Shown here: piece by piece, positions 24,824 to 34,900 of the stretch | How the letters are laid out: every line of letters starts with the position of its first letter | Numbering within the stretch: the first letter of the stretch is position 1 | Source: Cyclospora cayetanensis | Taxonomy: Eukaryota > Apicomplexa > Conoidasida > Eucoccidiorida > Eimeriidae | Direction of reading: 5' to 3' | Assembly (NCBI RefSeq): GCF_002999335.1 | Contig: NW_020312057.1 | Span: 1 to 64,000, forward strand | Length of the DNA: 64,000 nucleotides | The notes under the pieces: generated by a model | Told to the model about the DNA's origin: nothing | What the model saw: the letters and a program-made list of their open reading frames with translations, nothing else | Databases searched by the model: none | Translations under genes and position numbers: made by a program

Positions 24824-26469
24824 TGCTGCTACCACAAGTAGAACTGCTGCTGCTGATACTGCTGTTGGCAGGGGGCGTGGTTTCGGCTACCTTTTTGAGT
24901 CGCTTGTGCGCTTTAGGCTGAAGAGCAGCTGCAGAGGCTGAGCTCCTGGTGCTGCTGGTGGTACATCGCCGTCTCCTACGCTGCGGTCGGCCTTGTTGCC
25001 GCCTCTGTTGCCGTCCCTGCCGCCTTTGTGGACGGTGCTGCTGCAGCGTGCCTCTGTGCTGCTGGCACCTGCTGCAGCGCCAGTCCCCTGCAGGAATAGC
25101 CGCCAGGGGCGGTGCAAGGCAATAGATGTGGAAGGCATCATCGCAGTCATCACAGAGGAGCAGACGCCCCCAGTCATCGTCTCTGCCGCAGATTTCACAG
25201 CCTCCAAAGGACCGCTGCTCCGATTCGGAGTCTGAGTTCAGTCGGCGTGGCTGCTGCTGAGGGAGAGGCACTTCCTCCATGAGCTGCAAGCCTATAAGGC
25301 AGGGGTGTTCTGAGCCTGCAGGTGTTTCTGCAGAGTCTCCTGGAGCTCGCCTCGCGTCGCGTACGCCCTCAACCTTGCAAGGAGAAATATGCGCCTGTTG
25401 CTGCTGAGCTTGCTCCTGCTGTTCGATCGCTTCCGCCTTTGCGACTTCCGGGGAACCCTTGAAAGGTGGTCCCTTGCCACCGCTGCTGCTGCTGCTGCTG
25501 CTGTCAGAAGCAGCAGCTGCAGCAGCAGTAGGAGCTGCAGCAGCAGTAGGAGCTGCAACAGAAGCAGCAGCTGCAGCAGCAGTAGGAGCGCTGACTCGCC
25601 GTCTGACAATGGTCGTGAACGAGGCTGCACAGAGGGGGCACCTGCTGCTGATGGACGCCCACCTGTGAAAGCGCAGCAACAGCAGCAGTAGCATGCACAA
25701 ACCGCGGACGCTATTAGGCACTTGGCGAATACACGCACTCTACAAGACAGCAGGCAAGAGAGGGAGAAAGGGGGGAAGGAGGGAAAGGGGCGAGGCGCAG
25801 CGTAGCGCAGCGAGTGCAGCCGCAGAAGTGCCCAAGGGCCGTGGGAACTGACTTGTATAGGCATGCAAAGCAAAAGAGGTGAGAGCAGGTAGGAAGAGAC
25901 GCTATTTCCTGCTGCAACAACAGCAACTCGCTGCAAATAACGCAGACTTCATCTCGCAAGTCCACCCGCAGCACTGCAGCGGCTGCAGATCCCCAGCCAG
26001 CCAACTTCCTGCTGCTGCTGCTACCAGCACCGCTGCCGCTGCTTCTCCTTTTCTGCTCGCGCTTGAGAGCGATCTCCGCAGTCTTTTCTGCTGCACTTGA
26101 CTCAGCTGCTGCAGCGGAGTCGAGGCTCCCAGAAGCCACTGCATCCTGCAAACAAACACCAACCCTCCGTCACAATGAATGCACAGACTTTTGAGATGCA
26201 ACCGCAACAAAAGCCAAGCCTCCCACACACCAAAACAACAACAACAGTAACACACGTACCACCGCACTAGCAGCATCCAGAAGATCTAGGATATCCTCCC
26301 CCCACTCCACACGCAACCATGAAAAGTCTTGGTGCTGTTCTTGTGGTTGCTGGTGTTGCAATAATCTGTCGGCAGGAGAACCTGCAGAGAGGCGTTGCGG
26401 TGTCGATGGCATCCGAGGCACAAGTTGCGGTTGCTGTTGCTGCTGTTGCTGCTGTTGCTGCTGTTGCTG

Positions 26470-26500
<31 letters not shown>

Positions 26501-26671
26501 TGCTGAACGTGAATCCCCCATTGGCGTAGCGATTGCTGGCACTGCATTTGCTGCTGTGGATATTTCGTCTGTCGGCTTTGTTGCAGAAACCTCCGATGAG
26601 GGGCGGGAGGCGTTGAGGGATTTGCACAACGCAACGATCCACAGAGGGGTTGTTTGCTCTGTCCAGGAACG

Positions 26672-26733
<62 letters not shown>

Positions 26734-27846
26734 ACAGCCTTGTGGCAAGAGGATTTCCCATGCTCTTCGAGGCCGCGTCCAGGGGAGTTGCGCCGCTGCA
26801 GGTGGCTGCTGCTCAGGATGCCACCATTGCCACCGTCGTTGCACTTGCTGCTGTTGCATTTGTTGCACTTGTTGCACTTGTTGGTGTTGTTGGTGCATGT
26901 GCTGCTGTTGCTGCTGCGGAGGCTTCCCCTGCTGTTTATGCGGCAGCAGGTGTTGCTGCTGAGGCTGCAAATTCTCGCGCTGCAGGTCCCCGTGCTGCTG
27001 CTGCTGCTGCTGTTGATGATGCTGCCGTTGTTGCAGTGGCAGCCTCTGCGGTGTCCCTGTTAGCTGCTGCTGCTGCTGTTGCTGCTGTTGCTGCTGCTGC
27101 TGTTGCTGTTGCTGTTGCTGTTGATGATGCTGCCGTTGTTGCAGTGGCAGCCTCTGCGGCGTCCCTGTTAGCTGCTGCTGTTGTTGTTGCTGCTGTTGCT
27201 GCTGTTGCTGTTGCTGCTGTTGTTGCTGTTGATGATGCTGCCGTTGTTGCAGTGGCAGCCTCTGCGGTGTCCCTGTTAGCTGCTGCTGCTGCTGTTGCTG
27301 CTGTTGCTGCTGCAGCTGCTGCTGTTGCTGCTGTTGCTGCTGCAGCACAAAGGATGATCTCAAAGCTCCATCGTGGTCGCGCCTAGGGCCACACCAGAAG
27401 TTGCTGTTTTTGTTGTTGTGATGGCGAGCGACAGCATCCAACAGTGCAAGGGGAGGTTCTTTATCTCTGGCAGCGGCATAGAACTGCTGCTGCTGCTGCT
27501 GGATATGAGACGGCACACCACACTGTGCTGCCCCCGCTGCATCTTTAGGGCTCTGCTGGAGGCCTTGTTGTTGTTGTTGCTGCTGCTGCTGTTGCTGCTG
27601 CTGTTGCTGCTCCTGAGTTGTATTGGCTGCTGCTTCTTTGGGAAGCAAACCCATAGCAGCAGCCGCTTCAGTGCAGCGCAACATCCGCGAGGCTACCGTG
27701 CTTGCTGCGCTGCTGCTGCTGACAATACAGCTGTTCTGCAGTGGTGTTCGCCTGAGGGTGTATATCGAAGCGAGAGACTTCGGGGAAGCCTGCTGCTGCA
27801 GCGCCATGAGGAGCTGCGCATCAGAGCTGCTGCTGCCGTCAGTCAT
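24021..27846 (-). CDS. RING-PHD protein (PHRF1-like) with Gln-rich N-terminus
   Basis: Three exons, 27846-26260, 26145-25853 and 25662-24021, with matching phases (0 then 2), giving 1,173 aa from the ATG at 27,846. Exon 1 (529 aa) is dominated by Gln runs and a threefold 36-residue repeat. A C3HC4 RING starts near residue 597: CVIC, then CSHLFCFAC, with the final CPLC pair after the intron at 25,663-25,852. That intron sits inside the RING and is needed to complete it. A C4HC3 PHD finger follows at about 782-826 ([30 protein letters not shown]). The rest is basic, Ser-run-rich and probably disordered. RING followed closely by PHD is the arrangement of PHRF1-type chromatin-linked E3 ligases, so a nuclear ubiquitin-ligase and histone-reader role is inferred. 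The PHD aromatic cage is not fully clear, so ligand preference is unknown. Confidence 0.85.
27013..27336 (-). repeat. threefold 108-bp coding minisatellite
   Basis: The landmark TTGATGATGCTGCCG occurs at 27,013, 27,121 and 27,229, an exact 108-bp spacing. Each unit encodes [15 protein letters not shown] followed by a Gln run on the minus strand. The period is a multiple of three, so copy-number change keeps the frame. Confidence 0.95.
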
Positions 27847-29125
27847 GGATCATGAGACGCTGCTGCTTTTGCTGCTACTGCCGTTGCTGCTGCTGAGCGC
27901 CTCATGAAGCGAGCAGCAGTGTACACCCGAGAAGGCACAGCAGCGACGTCCTACTGGTCCTGGTGTATTGCAGCGCTGCAACAGCAGCAGCGCCATCGGC
28001 ACTGCCGTTGCAGTTGCAGCAGTGCTGCAGAAGGGGCCTGATGCTTTTTCCACTAACTCTGCTACTCCCCCCGATTGCACTGTTGCTCCATAATACACCC
28101 CCCCCGCCTTATCTCTTCAGCAGTCGTGTCTTGTGCTTTCCCACTCCTCAGACTGCACTGGAGCTCTGCGTGGGTATTTGGCCTGCAGCTGTCGACGCTT
28201 GACGCGGCTTCTCACAGCCTCCTGCCTCCGCAAAAAGACTGCTGCTCAGGCGGAAATCGAAGAACAGGCGGGTGACAAGGCTTCAGGAAAAAACGCCCTT
28301 TCAGCTGCTAATCCCCACATGCAAATCGATGAAGGCTCCAGGATCTTCAAAAATTAGCAGCTGAAAATCAGCCCGTTTCTTGAGAAGGAAAACCGCATTG
28401 GGAGTCGCCATGCCAGACGTCTGGGTGGTGTTGAGGTTGCTGCGGTAGCTGAGATGCATGCATGCATGTATGTATGCATCTCAGCTGTAGCCATGGCTGG
28501 AAGGAGAGGCCTTCCGCCATTAGGAAAAGGCATTTCGTTGACATATGTACGATATGCTGCTGGCTCACTGCCTAATCATTCATTGGAGCCTGAGAGGGAA
28601 TTGCGTTCATTGCAGCTGTTCCTTCAGCAGCTGATGTGTGGCGTTGCATGCATCGGTGTCGTAGCCTCTGGCTTTCAGTGGCACCCCAGGATCAAGACAA
28701 CAGTGTCCTACGCATTCCTGCTGTCCAGACACTCCTCCACTCCATCTCCCGCTCAGTGCTGCCGCAGCTGGTGTCTGAAGTGCTGCATCCTGTATAGCGG
28801 TAGGCTAGTAGCAGCAGCGAGCGAGCAACGAGGACGTTCGCCTTCATAAGGCGGACAGAGTGAAAAGCTTTAACTGCTCCTGCTGCTGTTTAGGGTCATC
28901 TCCTGACGCTGGTGAACCGAGGCAACAACACCTCCAGCGTCTTTACTGCCTTCCTCTGTCCACCTAACTCCCAAGATAAGCGCAGGATCCTGTTGTTGCT
29001 CCTTCTGCGTCTCGTTTGCTGTTGCAAGCGCAATGTCGGAAACGAGGGGTGAGCGAGCACTATCTCCAGTAGTAGTAGCAGCAGCAACAACAACCACCTC
29101 TTGAACCTTGGTCCTTCAGCAGCAT
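27847..29125. other. divergent intergenic region
   Basis: Lies between a minus-strand gene and a plus-strand gene, so it should contain both promoters. It includes an open frame at 28,454-28,849 (plus, 131 aa from an ATG, Cys-rich, unrecognised) that begins inside a perfect inverted repeat at 28,447-28,486. I do not support that frame as a gene. Confidence 0.45.
28447..28486. promoter_or_regulatory. perfect 13-bp inverted repeat with GCATGC core
   Basis: Arms AGCTGAGATGCAT (28,447-28,459) and ATGCATCTCAGCT (28,474-28,486) around a 14-nt loop that itself contains GCATGC. GCATGC-type words are known ApiAP2 target motifs in apicomplexan promoters. Function here is inference. Confidence 0.4.
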
Positions 29126-29734
29126 ATGCAGTATAGCGAAGGATCAGGCTGCGCATCCCGTAGAAACTGCATTAGCCGCATTTATTCGTGGGATTCGCAG
29201 CACCTGCGCTTCGGGGCAAACCACGCGTGTGCGTACGTGGCTTATTCAGGCGGCTTCTCCCCTTTGACGGGGATGAGGCCTCTCGCTGCTGGCAGCACCG
29301 AGCGTTGCAGCAGTACCAGCCATGGCAACAGCAAGAAGAAGAGTCATCACCATCACAAGAAGCGGCATCGAAGCAGCAAGCATGGCTACCGCAGCAGCAG
29401 CAGTAGCAGTAGCAGCAGCAGTAGCAGCAGCAGCAGCGAAGGCGAGCAGGGAGAGGAGCTGCCCTTCTTCATGATGGACGCCACTATTCGTGCGGCAGTT
29501 GCCGAGAGAAAAAAGCAGCAGAAGCAGCAGAAGAAGGAAGCAAAGCGACAGCAAAAGGCAGCCAAGAAAGCAGCCAAGAAAGAGGCCAAGCGGAAGAAGA
29601 AACTCCGGAAGAAGCGAACACGAGAGGAAGCCTCATCAGACGATGCAGCCAGCAGCAATCCTAAGAAACACAAGAAAAATCGGAAGGCAGGAGACACAAG
29701 CGGAGTCGACAGCGATGCAACTCGCAGGAGTTGA
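29126..29734 (+). CDS. Lys/Ser-rich basic protein, probably nuclear; function unknown
   Basis: Open from an ATG at 29,126 (202 aa); a later ATG at 29,273 would give 153 aa and start right before the typical part. Not recognised as a family. It has a His/Lys/Ser block (KKKSHHHHKKRHRSSKHG), a 15-Ser run coded by AGC, one short hydrophobic acidic patch (EELPFFMMDATIRAAVAER), then a long Lys/Ala/Gln/Arg helix of KKEAKR-like heptads and a Lys-rich tail with KKHKKNRK, a likely nuclear localisation signal. Composition suggests an RNA-processing or chromatin accessory protein, which is inference. Alternative: 3' exon of a longer gene, since I cannot exclude an upstream exon. Confidence 0.5.
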   Translation: MQYSEGSGCASRRNCISRIYSWDSQHLRFGANHACAYVAYSGGFSPLTGMRPLAAGSTERCSSTSHGNSKKKSHHHHKKRHRSSKHGYRSSSSSSSSSSSSSSSEGEQGEELPFFMMDATIRAAVAERKKQQKQQKKEAKRQQKAAKKAAKKEAKRKKKLRKKRTREEASSDDAASSNPKKHKKNRKAGDTSGVDSDATRRS

Positions 29735-31955
29735 GAGCCTGCTTTCTTCTTCCCCTTCCCCTCCCCATTCCCCCCGCGGATTTGTAAACATGCCTGTGGG
29801 GTAGTAGTGTTATTTATGGCTCTTGCTTTGGCATGCAAGCTATGGGGCTGCATGCATGCTGTGCGGAGGCTGTTGAATGTACTGGCAGTAGGCATTTTTT
29901 GGAGCACTGGGAACGAAGCCAGCAACCAGACTGCCGCGCAACGGCCACTACCTCCTGGAAGCTGCAGTAGAGGCGGCTGCCTGGCTAGTCAGTAAGTTAG
30001 ATAGCTAGCTAGTTAACTAACTTGCCAGCCTCGGCTCTACGTTGCTGCCAAGGGCTGCACGGCAGTTGCTGCTCCACATGCGCACGAGAGGCGCCTTGCG
30101 CGGCTTCGCTGCATGCGATCGCTGCGGCATCGGCTGCGGCGACAGTTGCTGTTGCTGCTGCACATCTACTAATAGCTGTTCCTATAAAATACTGCATGGC
30201 CGTTGGCTACGCCATTACTGAGTGTTCGCTCGAGTTGCAGGGGTTCGCTGCTGCAAGGGCAAGCCAGCTGCTGCAGCACACGCCCATGCTCACCGGGTAG
30301 CCGCAGCGCTAGCTGCGGCTGCCGCCACTCGAGCCGAGCGTAGTGGGCGGAGAGAGTTCCATAGAGACATGGGAATCCATGCATGCATGTTTCGCATGCA
30401 GTAGCGGAGAGCGAAGAAGGGGCCGCCTGCCCGCCGACTTTGCGCACAACGAGCAGCGGCTGTGGCGGCGGCAGAAGACACCCGCATGCAAGAGAGCGTT
30501 CGCGGGGTGAAGGGGAGGAAGTTCGCAGATTGAGATTTGCGTAGTTGTATATTCTTCGGTTTGCCGGCAGGCGTGTGATGCTCAGGAGGTCGTTGACCTT
30601 TATGAGGGGTGCTGCAGCTACATTTCTCGAAGGGCGCTTGGCACTTTCCTGGGATTTTTACCTCGTCCTCTTGGCTGCTTTGCACCCTATGGAGCTGCCG
30701 CAAAGGCGGTTGCTTCTGCATGCGTTGCTGTTCTCTCGCGCAAACCCTTCAAAGCCAGCAAACAGCCCCATTGCTCCTGCGGCAAGTTGCCTCTGGTTGC
30801 TGTAGAACCGAAGCGACAGCAGCGTATGTACAGCACACAGGGGGAGTTTTATCGATTCCTCCGACCAGCAGGCAGCTGGCGTGTGGGACGGAGGAAACAA
30901 GCAACAGTGCTTGCTTGCATACATGCATGCAAGCCACACACGCACACTAGTGAACCTTCAGGTCCCTCGAGTGTAGGACGCCGGTGCAGAGCACGGCAAC
31001 CACAGGCAGTAGAGGCAGTGGGGTGATTTATTTCGTACGGAAAAGGCACGTTGGGGGCAAATCATAGACAGTCAAGCATACATATACATGTATACATAGA
31101 TGTATGTACTCGCTTTTTCCACACGGAAGCTGTGGCGAATGCAATGCGATGAAAGGCACACACTAAGCACACAGCGTAGAATGCATTCCCACGCAAACAT
31201 CTCCGCATGCGACGAGAGAGGAGGAGGCTGCAAATCTTCGTGTACCGCGTGTAGACAGGCATACGTATGTATGGCAAGAACGCCCCATAAGTGCGACCGA
31301 GGGGCGTGATATCTTCCACGGACGTGCAGCTAGGTATGCGCGCGTACAATACAGATGACTACACGCATTTCTGCTATGCAGGGTGCTACTGCAGACCCTA
31401 CAGAGAGGTGACTGGAGGAAAGAAAGCCACGGCATGGTGCTTTCGGGATGCAGGACATATTTCCATTGAAGGTCATGCCATCCACAGCTCGAGGCATCCG
31501 CTATCATGCTGCATGGTAGACGTGTACACATGCAGGTGTATGTACAGCAATATATGTAAGCCATTGCACAAATGCATGTCCAGAAAGCCTTGCAGACGCA
31601 GGGCTACACATTTTGGCGTCCCGCGAGCAGAAGAATGCGCCTGCTTGCCTTGTGGCGCATGCAGCATGTGTATGCATTTGTGTGCATGCATTTGTGGGTG
31701 TGCATTTGTGTGCATGCATTTGTGGGTATGCATTTGTGTTGTGTGAGTGGAAGGCGCAGGGAAGAAAGAGCTGGGAAGAAGCAAGGGAGAGGTGGGGGGC
31801 GGGAAGAAGAATTCTGAGTCTGTAGGTATTAGAAGTGGAGCGTCTTTCTTTCGGGCAGCTTTAGGCGTGTAGCGTGATGCGTGTGCAGCTGTTGCTGCTG
31901 GTGGCAGTGCCGGTGCTGCTGCTGCTGTCTCTTGAGGCCTTAATAAGTGGACCCC
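29735..31955. other. intergenic region rich in GCATGC/ATGCAT words
   Basis: No gene recognised in 2.2 kb between the plus-strand Lys-rich gene and the 3' end of the minus-strand subtilisin. ATGCATGC-type words recur at about 29,852, 30,110, 30,380, 30,483, 30,718, 30,920, 31,205 and several times in 31,656-31,735. The last cluster is a short GCATTTGTGGGTGT-type tandem array. Confidence 0.5.
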
Positions 31956-34900
31956 TTAAGCAGCTAGGGCGTGCCACTCTCCCCTTACGAAACGTCTGAT
32001 GAGCGTCATGGGGTCGAGGAGCATTAAAAAGAGGGACATGGGAGAGGTGCCTGCGTTATTTGAGTCCTTGTTGTTGCTGCTGTTGCCAGTGCTGCTGCTG
32101 CTGCTGCTCAGCTCTCCTGTAAGGGGGGGGCGACGTGCAGACATGTATGCGGAGTCCTCTGTCATGTTTTCAGAGGCGTAGTTTGGGGGTGTAGCTGCTG
32201 GCCAGGGGTCCTCGTGAGCGTCGCTCGAATAAGGGGTGGGGGGCGAGGCAGGGAGATAGCCGTATCCGTTTGCTCCTGAGTACACGCCAGTTGCAAGGCT
32301 GTCGGCTGCCGCGGACGGGGCAGCGTTTGCTGCTGCTGATGCTCCTGCAGCACTTCCGATCACGGAAGCTGGGGAGGGAATAGCCGCAGCAAGGCCGCCT
32401 AGCGATGGCACGCTACTGCTCGCAGAGCCGCCGGTTTGACTAAGAACGCGCTGCTGGTGATCTTCGTATTGCTGCCTCTGCCAAGCGGCAAAGGCCTGAA
32501 CGAGGGGAGAATCAATGCCTAAGTCCTTCTGGTTCAGCGCCTGCACCAACTCTACTGCCGCCTTCGCATTCACTATCCCCCCCCCCGCCACTAGCTTCTC
32601 CAAAGATGCCAACGGTGTCGCAGTCGCTAAGAGGACCTCTCGCACTTCGGCAGCCGTCATCGAGGGGCGTTCCGCCCATATGAGGGCTGCAATGCCTGTG
32701 CATGCCAACCACGTACATGCATGCACACATGTGCTTTGAGCATATATATATATATACATATATATATATGCTCAAAGCACAGACATGTAGACAGACAGAC
32801 AGGTAGACAGACAGGCAGGTAGACAGACATGCACACACAGACATACACCACACACAGACACATACATACATGCATACATACATATATACATATATACATA
32901 ACACACACACACATACATACATAATACGCATACATACATACACACATAACACACATACACACATACACACATACACACATACATAATACACATACATAAA
33001 TCCATCCATCCATCCATACTTACATACATAATACACACATCCATACATCCATACATCCATACATATATCCACAGCGAGCAGCGAAACGAAGGCCAAGCGC
33101 AACGCAGGCGACTTGAAGAAGACTGAAAGAAACTCTAATACATGCCATCACCGTTGGTGGTGGTGCTGCTAAGATCTTCCATGCAGAAAGCAGCGCAGAA
33201 GGACACGCCCGTCGAGGGCTGCATGCAGGAATACGGCGAGCCAAAGCCTAGGACTGCAACAGATGCTATACATATATATGTATTCATACACACCCATGCA
33301 TAGATATAAGGATGAAAACGTAAAACATGCATGCCCAGGAGCTGCAGAGGAGCTTTCTCACCCGACACGAGCGGTGTAGCCATAGACGTGCCGCTTTTGT
33401 AACCGTATTTATCTCCGAATTGTCGGCCTGGAAGGGTGGAGATAATATCCGTTCCAGGAGCCGCGAGATCGACGTTGTACTGTCCTGCGTTCATGTACCA
33501 CCCACAGCAGCCTAACCCGCACAGAGGGAACCGCCTCAATAATAGCCAAACACGCACTGCACTGCATGCAGGCAGTGCCTGCAGTGCTTGGTCTGAGGGG
33601 CCGTATTATGTAGGCATGTCGCCGGGCAGCAAGCAAGCGAAGAGGAGGAGGAGAAAAAAAGGTGGTTCAGAATGCTGCTGCTGCCGCTGCCGCTGCCGCT
33701 GCTGCCGCTTTTGCCCGCTTGCCGCCACTCTCCTACGGCGTTTGTCTCAGGGCAGGCAGGCAGAGCAAACCAGGGGTGTCTACAAGCTCCCTAAATGTTC
33801 ACACCGCGATGAAGCACCCATATTCTTCCCCCCCCTCCCCTTCCCCCCCTACAAACTCTGTACGCAGCAGGAAGCGCAGAACGAGGAACAGTAGCCTCCT
33901 CGGACGGACCGTAGTTAGAAGAAGTCGATAGTCTTCCAGTAGGTGCCAGATTTGCAACCCGCAACATATTTCTAAAGCCTGCGCCTGTCCGCCAGTCATA
34001 ACCCCAATTAGGAGGAAAATCTTTTGCCCTGAGCGAAGTGCACCAGCAGAAAACGCACAACTGAAGACAACGCACAACTGAAGAAAACGCACAACTGAAG
34101 ACAACGCAACTGCAACAAAAAGCCTTTTCACCCCTGCATCTGCGTCTGCCCCTCATGACGCCGCTCCGCTTCCCTCCCCTTTCTCCCCTCCTTCTTCCCT
34201 TCGCCCTCCCTCTTCAGCAAAGCCTGGCGGAGCAGTGCCCCTAGAGACTTCGCAGCAGCAGCGTCGGCGAGAGTGCGATGGGCTCAGCCAAAAGGCCGCT
34301 CACGAGCTGTTGTCAGCACCAGCGTTGTCTACGGCTGCGACAAAGAGCTGCCCTTTAGCCTCAGCCTGCTCCAGAGCCAAGCGGAGCGCCTCCGAACGGA
34401 AGGAAAAACCCCAAGAATTGGTGCTTACACGGGCACCCATCTGGAGAGAGTACGCGATGGCTTCCACAGCCGCGCTGCTTCGCTTTTCAAACTTCAGCGG
34501 CATCAGCTTCACACGCCAGTTCGCCCCTCCATGGCAACAGCGCAAACAACCACACCAAACAAACCCAGTGCCAGCGGCAGCAGCGGCAGCGGCAGCAGCA
34601 CCACAGCCTTATTACGCTGGGTGCATCTGGCAAATGCAGAGGAGGAGAAGAAGAAGCAACAACAGCAGTAGCAGAGGAAGAAACAGCAACAAGAGCAGCT
34701 ACAGCAAGAGCAGCAGCGACAAGAGCAGCAACAACAGCGGCAGCAACAAGAGCAGCAGCAACAAGAGCAGCAGCGACAAGAGCAGCAGCAACAAGAGCAA
34801 CAACAGCAGTAACGGAGGAAGAAACAGCTACAGCAGCAGCAACAAGAGCAACAAGAGCAACAAGCGCAACAACAGCAGCAGCAGAGGAAGAAACAGCTAC

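Noticed and set aside
26319..27386. 355-aa Ala/Val-rich plus-strand frame
   Set aside because: Antisense shadow of the Gln-rich exon of the RING-PHD gene; CTG/GTT triplets are open in every frame.
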